Notes under the pieces: generated by a model
What the model saw: the letters and a program-made list of their open reading frames with translations, nothing else
What the model was told of the DNA's origin: nothing
Database searches by the model: none
Made by a program: the position numbers and the translations under genes
Origin: Carallia brachiata
Lineage: Eukaryota > Streptophyta > Magnoliopsida > Malpighiales > Rhizophoraceae
Direction: 5' to 3'
NCBI GenBank assembly: GCA_021464245.1
Contig: JADCRB010000031.1
Span: 124,001 to 188,000 of the forward strand
DNA: 64,000 bases
Part shown: positions 23,977 through 35,768 of the stretch, piece after piece
Layout: the number at the start of each line of letters is the position of its first letter
Position numbering within the stretch: the first letter of the stretch is position 1

Positions 23977-24345
23977 TTTTTTTTGTTTTTTGGTCTGAGA
24001 CCATCTAATGTCCAACCCAATAGACTGACTAATTTGGATCAATCCGGACAAGACCTCAAAGAGTGACAAAGATCTCTCAGAAAATATTTAACGCAATTAC
24101 ATTTCTAAAAACTCGAATTTGAGACCTCTGATTAAGCGATGACGGATCTCTACCATCTGTACTACGGATTGATCCAGATTAGTCAGTCTATTGGGTTGGA
24201 CATTAGATGGTCTCAGATCAAAAACAAAAAAAACTCGAAGAGTGACAAAGATCTTTCAGAAAGTATTTAACGCAATTACATTTCTAAAAACTCGAATTTG
24301 AGACCTCTGATTAAGCGGTGACGAATCTCTACTATCTGTACTAAC
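23977..24345. repeat. Composite inverted/direct repeat, order H-B-H'-B
   Basis: Head H (about 23981-24046: GGTCTGAGACCATCTAATGT, then CCAACCCAATAGACTGACTA) recurs as its reverse complement H' at about 24165-24233. Body B (24060-24165: GAGTGACAAAGATCT, then TATTTAACGCAATTACATTT) recurs in the same direction at 24239-24344 with about five differences. A more diverged H-B copy lies at 26007-26190. It looks like a dispersed repeat family, with one copy inserted into or rearranged against another. No terminal duplication was found. Confidence 0.7.
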
Positions 24346-25041
24346 GTTTGCTGGTAAGTTTCTTTTTTTCATATGCCAAAATTCATGATCTTATGCTATC
24401 CGCAAGGCGGATGAGGAGGTGGCCTGACCTTAATAGGGAATTAGGGATGGCATTGGCAAGCACGACCTGAATATATGACCCAGAAGCCGAACCACCATTA
24501 AATAGGCCCAACATAGCCGAGCAGCTAGTTTCGGGCTCACCAGCACTTGTAGGCACCGGTCAGGCTGCTCTAACGGTGATACCGGGTCGGGCCACTGCCA
24601 CTCAGGAGGTCTGTGTAAAAAATTATCTATACAATATATATATTATAATAATTAGCGTGTTTGTGTTATCGAAATAATAAATTATGGAACGAAAAATATT
24701 ACTATTTAATTTATGTTTTTTAATTATAATTATATAAAATATGTTAATTATTGTAATATAAATAAGATATAAATAAATTATATTGATAAAATTTTATATG
24801 CCTATTCAATGGAGCCCTCGTTCAAATTCAATCGGGTGGAGCCCCCAGTTGGAGGTGGCCTTCTAGGACAACTTGTGATGTCCCTTGCAAGTCAGCCATT
24901 GAGATCATTGCCTATTCCATCTTCTTTTTCTCCCATTTTCTTGTGTTTTTTGTTTTCTTTTGTTTTATTTATTTATTTATTTTCCAACAGTGGCTGTGAC
25001 TAGAAGACGAAAGGGCGATAAGTGAAATTATACTTCAGGAT
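24346..25041. other. Intergenic, no gene seen
   Basis: Contains a patch of higher GC (about 24.40-24.61 kb) and another around 24.81-24.91 kb, with only short frames and no known motif. Confidence 0.4.
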
Positions 25042-25051
25042 CCACAACGTG

Positions 25052-25546
25052 GAGATATTAATATTTTTAATCTTAAATTTTTAAAATTTTTTCACATTTG
25101 AATCCTAAATCTTTTTGACATTTCATTTGAGTTCTAAACCTTTTGATTTTATACTACATCAGTCATTTAAATTATAAAAAATAGTCAATCGATAAATAAA
25201 TTTAACTTAATAAAAATTATTTAAAAAAGGTTAAATATATAAATTAAATATTTTTTTCATCAATAAAATATGCACTTTAAATTTTTTTTAATCAACAAAT
25301 ATACGAATTAAATAAATAACATACATATTTTTGATAAAAAAGATATTCAATTAATATATTTAATATTTTTTTGAATAATTTTTGTAAAGTTAAAATTATT
25401 TTTTAATAGATTGATCACTTTTGGTAAACAGAGAGACTGATTTGGTAAAAAATTAAAAGGTTTAGAACTCAAATGAAATGTCAAAAAGGTTTAGGATTCA
25501 AATGTAAAAAAAATTAAAAATTTAGTACTAAAAATATTGATATCCC
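25052..25546. mobile_element. MITE-2, Mutator-type miniature element (GGGATATG family)
   Basis: 495 bp. It starts GAGATATTAATATTTTTAAT, and its right end in reverse complement reads GGGATATCAATATTTTTAGT. The flanks CCACAACGTG (25042-25051) and CCACAACGCG (25547-25556) are a 10 bp duplication with one mismatch. The interior shares long AT-rich stretches with MITE-1 (for example AATAGATTGATCACTTTTG). No coding capacity. Confidence 0.75.
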
Positions 25547-26006
25547 CCACAACGCGTGCCATCTTTAGATGGGATAGAATGAAGTAAAACAACATTATCA
25601 TAAATTTTTTCGTTGAGAAAAATGAAAAAATACGGGTAACAACGCACAATTTTTCCTAAGAGTATTGCGCCTATCAAAGCAAAATCCATAGGCACAGATT
25701 TATCCGCTACTTAATTGTGACGATGTTCCAATATTTTTGTCTAGATATCCATTGCACAATAGTAAACAAATTGACAGAGACGGATACTTGACTCGCTTTG
25801 TAAATAATTTACCCGTCCAAAATTTTTTTTTAACAAACGATAAAAGTGTATTGCGGTATGTGGAATATCACATTTATAAGGTAAAATTAGGATTATTTAT
25901 TGATATTCTTATTTAATTTTTTTTATAAAAAAATTCACTATCTAAATACTAATAAACCTAAATATAACTTCTCTATAACTCACTCAGTAATTGCCAAATC
26001 TAAATT

Positions 26007-26190
26007 TTTTTTTTCTTGTCTAGACCGCATAATATTCAGTTTATTAGACTGACTAATCTGAACTGACCCGATCATACTCTCGAATGACGGTAAAAGTTTT
26101 CCAGCAGATATTTAACGCTATTACATTCTCAGAATTCGAAATTAAAATGTCTAATTAAACGAACTCAAACTATTACCATCTGAACCAACA
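26007..26190 (+). repeat. Diverged copy of the 24.0 kb H-B repeat
   Basis: Contains TTAGACTGACTAATCTGAAC, TATTTAACGCTATTACATTC and CCATCTGAACCAACA, which match the head and body of the 24.0 kb repeat with many changes. Confidence 0.55.
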
Positions 26191-26346
26191 TGTCGAATCT
26201 AAATCTCATAACTGATCGTCACTGTACCCTTCAAGTGTTGAGCGTGCGGCCCAACACGAGGCCTAGCTGACGCCGAAAACGACATGGTCTCATTTTGTTA
26301 GCGGGCCGGAAATGCAACACGTCCCTGTCGAGGCCCAAAAAGTGTG

Positions 26347-26355
26347 CAACGGTCA
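26347..26355 (+). promoter_or_regulatory. MSA-like (G2/M) element upstream of the kinesin
   Basis: CAACGGTCA lies about 175 bp before the kinesin start codon, just upstream of a CT-rich leader (26446-26481). The AACGG core with GGTCA context matches the mitosis-specific activator bound by three-repeat MYB factors, which control many G2/M genes including mitotic kinesins. Function at this site is inferred. Confidence 0.45.
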
Positions 26356-26527
26356 TTTTATTTCTAAAAACTTGAAATAGGAGAGCGCTCCTGCTAGGGT
26401 TGAATCAAATCAAACAAATTCAAATTTCACTTCTCCGCCCAAACCTCTCTCTCTTTCTCTCTCTAACTCTCTCTCTCTCTAGGATTGACCGTACAGAGAT
26501 CCGACTCGGAGATCGGGCGATTCGGTC

Positions 26528-29442
26528 ATGACTTCTCGGAACCAGAACCGGCCGCCTCGAAGTCCTTCTGCGGTGAGTCTCTGTTCGCACACTTTTCTCG
26601 TGGATTTGCATTTTCTGTTTGGCTTCCGAGAAAACAACGAAAGAAAATATTGCAAAGAAAGGAATGTTTCCAGACTCTGATTGTTCCTTTTCTGTTGCGT
26701 TTTATGTTTCGTCAGATCGCAAAAAAAAAAGAGTGTTTAATATGAATTTTATTGTAAATTTCGTTTTGGATTATTGCAAATTTCTTGTCTTCGTAGCGTA
26801 ATTTTACGGTTTTGTAATTTTGTTGCTCTCGGAGTTTGAAATTTAGGTTCTTTTGTGTTGATTTTGAGTTTCAATTGGAATAATTAGGGTTTTTTTTTTT
26901 TTTTTTGGTTAATGAATATGGGTTTGTAGAAGAAGGATGGTGTTGATGGCATGTCACTGGATAAACGGAGGAGGATTGGGGCTGGAAGAGCTGTGAATTC
27001 GGCGGCGGCGGACCGGAAACCGTTTGGGTCGGTTAATAGGAAGCAGGATGTTGCAACTTCAAGTGAGATGGATAGCACTGAGGGTTCTGAGTGCAGTAGT
27101 GTTGAGTACACTAAAGAAGACGTGGAGGCATTGGTGAATGGAAGGCCTAAAATGAAGAAATTTGATCACAAGGTCAACTTCAAGTGACTCTCATTGGTTC
27201 TTTTCTGTTTTTGTTGGTTTTTTTTTTAAAATTTTTGAGAAATTTAGCGGTCTTTGCATTTGATTTTGCAGGGCAATTTGGACTTAATGAGTGAATTTAA
27301 TGCTAGGCTCAAGCTTTGTATTAGATGGTTTCAGAAAAGAGATGAAGCCCATTTAGAAGAAGAAGAAAAGCTTCGATCAGCTTTGGAGATTTCAGAGAAA
27401 AAATGTACTGATGCTGGTAATCTTTTTAATTTTTTTTTGGGTGGTCTACATCACAATTGATTTATTCTCTGAACTCATTTTACTTGGTGCAAAGTTGATT
27501 CCTGTCTCCATATTTACAAGATAAGGCAATTATTTGTGTTATGTATTCTTTTGACATTTAGCATGAGAATGAATGACGCATAATTTTAACAATGTAATTA
27601 TCAGAATGTAAGCCTGATAAGGGCGGAGTGTTGGGGTGTTATGATTTTTTTGCATTCTCTCTCTCACTGTCTCTCTCTCTCTCTCTCTCTCTCTCACATA
27701 CACACACACACACTCGCACACTCATGTACTTATGTTATTTATTCATAATTGTTCTCTTTCTTTGCTCTATTCAAAACTAGGGTTACTTGTAGTTTGTAAA
27801 TGGACAAGTTATGCAATAACTATGTGAAGTTAAACAAACAATTAAATGTAAATTCGTTTCTGCGCTTTTAGAGGCTGAGATAAAATGTAAAGAGGAGAAG
27901 TTTAGTACGTCTATTTCAGAGTTGAAGGAAGAGAATGCTTCTTTGCGGAACAAATTGGCTAAAGAAGAAGCAGAAAAACTGGTATCCATTTTCTTTCTTA
28001 TTATACAATATAGCACCACGTTATCATTTTCTGATTCGCTTTTCATTTATTTTTTTTATTGATTTTGATTTTGTATTATTATATAGGATGCAATTTCTTG
28101 TCATAAACAAGAAAAAGAAGCTCGAATTGCTGTAGAGAATCTAAGGGCTTCTCTCTCACAGGAGTTAGAAAAGGTCCAACAGGACTTATTGGCAGCCAAT
28201 CATAGGGTATTATACATTATTTGATTTCATAATTTGACTTCTAGGAGTAAATACTCTCTTGTAATGGTATATTTATATATATGTTGCTTTTGTTGTTACC
28301 CATAATGAACATGTTTTTCCTCATATTTTCTGTGATTCTAGTCCATCATATGTTGAAACCTGCAGGTGTCCTCTCTTGATGATATGTACAAGCGATTACA
28401 AGAGTACAATTCAAGTCTACAGCTGTACAATAGCAAACTGCATTCTGATCTTGAGACGGCTCGTGATTCACTTAAACGAGTAGAAAAGGAGAAGTCAACT
28501 ATAGTGGAAAACCTCAGCACATTAAGGGGCCACTATAATTCATTGCAGGAGCAGTTTATTTTATCCAGAGTGAGTTTCTGTGAAGTGATGCAAATTAAAA
28601 AGCATATTATGGTTGTTGTTGCTCGAAACGAATTTGGGGTTGGTGCCCTTATGGAAATAGGTTATTGTTCTAATTAATGCCTTTTTATCAAAACTTCTAG
28701 GCTTCTCAAGATGAGGCTGTGAATCAGAAAGAATCATTAGCAAATGAAGTTCGATGCCTACGCGCGGAACTGCAGCAAGTGAGAGATGATCGTGATCGCC
28801 ATGTAGCAGAGTTACAGACCGCATCAGCTGAAATAGTGAAGTATAAAGAAACTACGGGTAAAACTTTTGCTGGCTGGATAACTTCACAGCAAAGATAAAA
28901 AGTTTGGAGGTGTGTTTTTATTACATCCTCAAATTTCTTTCCTACGTGGATTATAAATATCATTTATTTCTAGCATAGAAATTTTTCTTAGAGGCCTTCT
29001 GTTGCAGGAGATGTGTTCTTCTCAAAGGGAGCAAATACACTTGTTGGAGCATCGACTAGTTGCTGCAAATGAGAAATTAAAGGTGATGCTTAAATTGTTC
29101 AGATTGTAGGATGTATAAAAGAATTTTCGTGCTTTGTGATGTGGTTTTGTGTGACCATGCTCATACAATTCAGTAGGCATCTGATATTTTGGCCCCACCT
29201 TTAATGTTTGTAAGCTTTTTCTTCAGGTGGCCAATTTATCTGCTGCAGAAACTAGGACAGAATATGAAGAGCAAAGAAGAACCATAAGTGAACTACAGGA
29301 GTGCCTTGCTGACAGAGAACATCAATTATTGGAAGGAGAAAAGTTAAGGAAAAAATTGCACAATACCATCTTGGTAATTCTCTTTTCCCAACATATTAGG
29401 AATATACATTGCACCAGTTCATGATGACTTTGCTCATGGAGC

Positions 29443-29486
<44 letters not shown>

Positions 29487-31652
29487 ATATAGATTATTAG
29501 AGATGATACTCAAGACGTATGATATTGCAGGAACTAAAGGGCAACATACGCGTTTTCTGCAGAGTGCGTCCCTTATTACCAGATGATGGTGCTGGAACTG
29601 AAGCACCAGTAATAACTTATCCTACTGCAACTGAATCTCTTGGCCGTGGCATTGACTTGATGCAAAGCGGTATGCTTCTCTGTCTGCACGAGCTAGTTAG
29701 CCTGAAAATGCTGTAACTCTTTTTCTACATTTTCCTATTGGTTCGTTCTTTATATAAACAAGGAATTCTATGTTAGATGCAATCATTGAGCTGTCCTTTG
29801 AGTTGTGACCCACTTACTTCTGAGATTTGGCTTAGGAAATGTTTATACGAGCAAAAGAAGCTCCTATACTAATTCACTTGCACTGACCTCTGATATTGTG
29901 TTAGGAAAGTTCTACATGAGCAAAAGCTACTCATATACTAATTTAATGCTATTTGTAGCAGGGCAGAAATATCCTTTCATCTTTGACAAGGTTTTCAGTC
30001 ATGACGCTTCTCAGCAGGATGTTTTTGTAGAAATATCACAGTTGGTGCAGAGTGCTCTTGATGGCTATAAGGTGATTGTTATTGGGGCTACCTTTATTGC
30101 TTGTAACAGGATTAGCATGCATTATGACGAAGCTGGATGTTTTGGTTTTGGCAGGTTTGCATATTTGCTTATGGTCAGACAGGTTCAGGAAAAACCTATA
30201 CCATGATGGGTAGGCCAGAAGCTCCAGAGGAGAAAGGATTGATACCTCGTTCTCTAGAACAGATATTTCAATCTAGTCAAGCTCTCTTAGCACAAGGCTG
30301 GAAGTACACAATGCAGGTAAGTTTGCTTAGCTTTACTGCATAATATTCTCAAATTCCTATACAGTCTACCAATTATTTATTTTGGAAAATCATAGGCCTC
30401 AATGCTGGAAATTTACAATGAAACTATCCGCGACTTGCTGTCAACAAATAAATCGAGTGGTACAGATAATGGTGTCCCCGGGAAGCAGTATACTATTAAA
30501 CATGATGCAAATGGAAATACGCACGTCACTGACCTTACAGTCGTTGATGTTTGTAGCATACAAGAAAATCTCCTCCCTTTTATGTCAGGCTGCGCAAAGC
30601 AGGTAGATACGTTTGTATATGTTTGGACACTATTGCTTCTTGTGTTTTGCAACTATGTTATAGTAGTTTGTGCCAATTAATTCTAGAACAGAAATAGTGC
30701 TTGCCCGCAATACCTTCATGACGTGCATTTTAGCATACAATTTTTAGTTCTATTTTTGACGTCCAGATTACATGGGAAAACTAAATCACCTAGCTAGTTT
30801 TGTTTTTCCAGGTCAGTAGGTAGGACGCAAATGAATGAACAATCATCAAGAAGTCATTTTGTATTTACATTGCGAATATCGGGAGTGAATGAGGTAAAGA
30901 TCCTTGTAATTCAACACTGTATTCATGCACCAATCCATGGTCTCCTTTGCTTTATCTAATTATTTTCTTTCCTCTGTTGTTAGGGTACCGAACAACAAGT
31001 TCAGGGCATTCTAAACCTAATTGATCTTGCTGGGAGTGAGCGACTGTCCAGGAGTGGCTCAACTGGAGATAGGTTGAAGGAAACTCAGGTATTTTTATTT
31101 TGAGCGGGGATTTTTAATTCATGCATCTGTTCCAGATGCAGTTGAACTAAAACTTTCTGTTTAACCAGGCCATAAATAAAGTCTATCATCGTTGAGTGAT
31201 GTTATATTTGCCTTGGCAAGGAGAATCATGTTCCGTTTAGGAACTCAAAATTAACATACCTTCTCCAGGTACAGTGATTGTTTAGACATTTGTCCAACCC
31301 TTTCGCATTTAATTTTCTTTGTTCTTGGTTAATTGCCTCCGACTAGGACTCGAATATGAGAACTTTAGTGCTAGAGACAAATCCAATGTTTGTTTTATTT
31401 TCTTTGTTGACTACTTGTTTATCTTGTGCTTTCAACCATGCTCCTCATACTGTAAACTTGTTCAATGAGCAGCCTTGTCTAGGTGGTGACTCCAAGACAT
31501 TGATGTTTGTCAATATATCGCCGGATCCCTCTTCACTCGGCGAATCACTTTGCTCCCTCCGGTTTGCTGCCAGAGTAAACTCCTGCGAAATTGGGGTTCC
31601 TCGTCGCCAACTGACGCTGAAGCCAGCAGATTCCCGCTTGAGTTATGGCTAA
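26528..31652 (+). CDS. ATK1: Kinesin-14, C-terminal motor, ATK1/KATA type, with frameshifts
   Basis: Seventeen exons: 26528-26572, 26930-27172, 27272-27416, 27872-27981, 28087-28206, 28366-28569, 28701-28909, 29008-29082, 29227-29373, 29531-29669, 29962-30071, 30155-30316, 30396-30602, 30812-30893, 30984-31088, 31169-31268, 31473-31652. The expected length of about 795 aa matches Arabidopsis ATK1 (793). Order: basic tail [17 protein letters not shown], long coiled coil (about 95-430), minus-end neck [20 protein letters not shown], then motor with P-loop [33 protein letters not shown] and C-terminal [21 protein letters not shown]1 is a minus-end motor of the spindle and phragmoplast, required in male meiosis. 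Four sites break the frame: -1 near 28872, +1 near 30570, -1 at 31178-31180, and about -4 near 31217. ATK5-type paralogues are close, so the symbol is by best resemblance. Confidence 0.88.
27655..27720. repeat. CT/CA compound microsatellite, kinesin intron 3
   Basis: A CT run followed by a CA run within the intron between exons 3 and 4. Confidence 0.9.
29449..29482. repeat. GA microsatellite, kinesin intron 9
   Basis: About 17 GA units between exons 9 and 10, roughly 50 bp before the acceptor. Confidence 0.9.
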
Positions 31653-33498
31653 CTGAACTCTAATTCGTTCCTTTTCAATCTACAATTATAATTTGTAAAA
31701 TTACCATTACCTGTGAGAAAGATGATTCTGCATTGGATTTGTACAACAGAATAGAGCGCCCCATGTTCAGGTTGTGTGTAGATGAAGTCATCAGGGGTTA
31801 CTAACTTCTGTTTCTTATAATCATGATCTTGATTTGGCTTGACTCCTTATTTAAATGCTAGAAGTCCATAAATTGGTGAACACAGGTATAAAAGAGAATG
31901 TATTATTCTATTTGTTTTAACTTCGTCAATTGTCGGAAGTATTTAGATAGGACTATTTTTTTTTTAGAACAGAAAAAATAATTTATCGTGGATATGACAA
32001 TCATCAGATCTGTGAATCGAGAACGGAATAATTTATCTCATTCAATCACTTTTAAAAGATAGTCTTACCACTTGAGCATTATCATCCGGCACTGTTAGGC
32101 CAGAGTATTTAGATAGGATTTGAGTAACTAACATTGATCTTTTTAGATCATGTCAATTAGAGTTCAGCAACACTAAAAGACATAGCCAACTTGCCATATA
32201 GGCATGTGACAACAATAGCCGGGCACCATTTTGTCCCACCTTAACAGTGTGTTTGGATTAGAAGGAAAGCATGGGAAAGAAAGCATGTAGAAAGTGATAA
32301 GAATTCAGGTTTGGACAGTAAGAGAAAGTGATAAGGAAAGAAATTTTGAAGCATGATTTTCTCTGGGTTCCACCACTAATTATTCCAACCTAATTTTCTC
32401 TGGGTTCCACCAAATTTGAAAGCTGATGATTTTCTAACATTCAAGTAAAATGGCATAAATGCCCCAACTTTGTCTTTTGTTTTTTTATTAGTTTATCATA
32501 TGATAAGGGTGTATTTGTAATTTAAAAAATAAAATATATTATTCCATCTTCTTCTTTCCAGTATTTAAACAAAGTATCATTTTGTCTAATCATTTTTTTC
32601 TTATTTATTTCTAACAAATCCAAACAAAATTATTTTCTTTTGATTTATTTTTTTATCATAATTTTTTTTTCATAACTTTTTTTTTTTCGTTGTTTCACAT
32701 ATCACTTTGAATTCAAATTAAAAATAAAATTCTGAGCTACAATCCCGTATACAGATCAATGTTCCATTTTATTAATTGACCTATTTTAGGCATAATTTGA
32801 TTACACAAGCCTAATGTAAGCCTTACGTAAACACCACTTGATGTAAGAATTTGGTGATTAATCAAAGCGTCTCGCCTTTCATCGGCCTTGTTTGGAATTT
32901 TCTCGCAACGTCCTCCTGATTTAAAAAAAAAATGTAAGAAATTTTATAATTAACCTATTATTGGGAATCAAATTTCATATACTATAATTAAATGTGAAAA
33001 AATTTTATTCAGTATCATTATTATTATTCGAGTGATAAATTCTCTAAAATAGTTAACAAATTAGATAATATATCGCTGTCAGTTTGAATCTATAAAAACT
33101 GTAATTAATATCTTAGTAATATATTTTTTTAGTGTTCAAACAAATGAAAAAGGAAAGTAAACGTTAACATATAGAGTCCATGTGAGTCATGTGAAGTGAC
33201 TTCGGAAGCCCACACGCAATAACTAACGAACAAAAACAACTAATTTTTTTTTGCAAGTTTAAAAATAGAAAGAAGGATAATGTTAAATATATTTTAAAGT
33301 TTAATTATTTTTTTAAAAAAATTATATTATTTGGAATATAATCTATTCAACTTTTCTAACGAGTACGTTAGAGCTTTCTGGCACTGCAAGAAAACCAGAG
33401 GCAGTAGCGTTGGGACTGTCAACCACTGAAACTCAAAAACCACAGGCCGAGAAAATAAAAGGAGCAAAGCAAATCAGAAGAAAGGATAGAAAGAGATA
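31653..33498. other. Intergenic; possible hAT-like MITE at about 32.25-32.63 kb
   Basis: Kinesin 3' region, then AT-rich spacer. The block from GTGTGTTTGGATTAGAAGG (32247) to AACAAATCCAAACAAAAT (about 32631) has weakly inverted ends of the GTTTGGATT type seen in hAT miniature elements, without a clear 8 bp duplication. The final 150 bp are the probable promoter and leader of the thioredoxin gene. Confidence 0.4.
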
Positions 33499-35768
33499 AT
33501 GGACAGGCAAGAGCAGCAGCAGCAGCAGCAGCAGCATACTAATAAGTCAAGAGTGGTGAAAATTGACTCAGTGGAGTCATGGGACTTCTATGTTTCCCAA
33601 GCCACCAATCAGGGCTGTCCGGTAAGTTTAAAGTTTAAACTTTCAACTCTACAATTTTGCATATTGAGAACTGCCTTTGCCCATGTAATTTTTTGTAGAA
33701 AAAACTCTTATTTGGATATAAAGGCATCTTCTTTATAACTTTCACAATCTGGGTGTTGCTGCTTCAGAGCAGAAATGAAGTTTTTGACATGGGTTTGTAT
33801 GCAAGATTGGTTTTTTTTATTTTGGTTTGTGGTGGAACTTAGGTGTCAAAGTTATCTTGTTGGAGGGTTCTGACTTCAAACTTTTTGATTCAGTTTGAAT
33901 GATTGGTTATTAATTTTTTTTTTGTGGTGAAATTTTGTAGATTGTTGTGCACTTTACTGCTTTTTGGTGTATGCCTTCTGTAGCCATGAACCCATTTTTT
34001 GAAGAACTGGCCTCGGCTTATCCTGATGTTCTGTTTCTCACAGTTGATGTTGATGATGTAAAGGTAATTTTATCGCTTTTCAGATGTGATAATTGTGTTT
34101 GTCTGCATAAAATTCATTGTGGATGCATTATAACATTACGGGAGGGGCGTATGATTGCTTATTGTTGGAATCGATTCTCCGTGCATATTTTGGAATTTTT
34201 CTCATTTTTATCATCTTATGTTGGTATTGGTGGAGATTTGATGGAAGCATCTTTGCCTTCTTATGACCATTCCACTGTGATTACCTTCGTGAGGTTGAGT
34301 ATACGTATTGTACTAGTTACCTGAATGAGTTGGTGAATTGGGACCAATTTGAAGCTGGTTTTTGGATTGTGTAATATAAATGGTGGGAAAAAGTGTTAAT
34401 GACATTGTAATCATATATCTGTTAAGTGCTTCGCTTGCCATCGATTGTGAATCATCAATCCAGGAATTGACTTTTTGAGATGTTCCAATGCCATAACTTT
34501 TCCAGTTTCTGGTTACCCCCTTGGTTTAGAAGCTAGTTAGGAGCTTCAACCTCTGCTTGTTCTCCGCTGCCTTTTGAAAGAAAAAAGGAGAAACAAAAAA
34601 TAAAAGGGTGCTTGATGTCTTCAATTTTTTTTGTACGTTCAATATTTATCTATGTCATTCAATCTCAAACTCTAAGCTATATGACCTGTTGGACCCTTTG
34701 CCTCCAACAAGCGAAATAGTGGGTTGATCTCCGAGGGCTTTCCAGTTTAAAACGATATTTATGTAGCTTCAAGTGCAATGAGTAACTTATATGCCCTGTT
34801 TTGGACCATTCTATTTTTGAAACAGTCCAATTACATTTTCCAACTTTTGTGGTTCTTCCATTTTCACTTCTTGTTTTCTTGCTTCTTAATTGAGCCATAA
34901 ATTTGACGGTCTACAGTTAGGGTGTCGGATTTTCCACTCCCTAAATTTTATTTTGTCTGTTTGTGGACCTTTTGGTTGATTACAATAGGGTGCTTGGAGT
35001 AAACTTTAGTATGCTTAGCAAATAGAAGCTATTGGATGGCTATTTTAGCGTGCTCAGCATAAATAAGCTATTGAATGGCTCTTTCTATCTGATTTGCAAG
35101 ATTACTATCAAGTCTGAACTATTGTTCATATCTGTTGGGAGACTGAGCCATCATGAATTAGCTAACTCGGCTACTAAATTAGATGTCTGAAGTAGATTTT
35201 GTCTACATGATCTATTTCCCTTTTTTTTTTGGTTGACTCGATGTGCTTCCACGATAGAGTTTAGCTGAAGTAATTTTATAGTCCGAGTACAAAGGAGCAA
35301 CTTTGATTTGCTGACGCTCATCATGTAAGCTACACAGAAAATTTGCCTTGAATGCTAGATTTCCATTATAATCCGGTGAATATGGTTATCTAATTAAATC
35401 TTTTTAATAATTTGGAGTGCGTGTATGTGCATGCAAGTTTCTTGATTCTGTAGAATATTTCTTCTTATGCAAAATTCTACATAACAATTTAAAGGCTCTC
35501 CTTGAATATGTTGTTATTGTCATCTTATAAATGGGGGCTTCCACATTAATGGTTGATGGTTGACAAGCGTTGAAAATAGAACTTGCGGTTTTGGCCTTTT
35601 GTGTGGTTTGGATAGGAGGTAGCTGCTAAAATGGAAGTAAAGGCCATGCCCACATTTGTGCTAATGAAGGAGGGTGCTCAAGTTGACAAGATAGTGGGAG
35701 CCAATCCAGAAGAAATAAGGAAAAGGATTGATAGTTTTGTTCAGTCCATTCGTGTGTATGTAGCTTAG
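33499..35768 (+). CDS. CXXS1: CXXS1, single-cysteine thioredoxin
   Basis: Three exons, 33499-33621, 33941-34063 and 35616-35768, give 132 aa with no frameshift. A non-conserved N-terminal extension contains seven CAG-coded glutamines (33515-33535). The thioredoxin fold follows: VVKIDSVESWDFYVSQA, IVVHFTAFWCMPSVAMNPFF, YPDVLFLTVDVDDVK, the cis-proline loop VKAMPTFVLMKEG and the C-terminal SFVQSIRVYVA. The active site is W50-C51-M52-P53-S54, so the resolving cysteine is serine. This is the hallmark of plant CXXS thioredoxins, which in vitro have disulfide-isomerase rather than reductase activity. The sequence matches Arabidopsis CXXS1 (At1g11530) nearly throughout. No transit or signal peptide is visible, so it is probably cytosolic. 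Intron 2 is about 1.55 kb with no recognisable insert. Confidence 0.94.
33515..33535 (+). repeat. Coding CAG repeat (poly-Gln) in CXXS1
   Basis: Seven CAG codons directly after the fifth codon, outside the conserved thioredoxin fold. A likely length-variable site. Confidence 0.9.
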
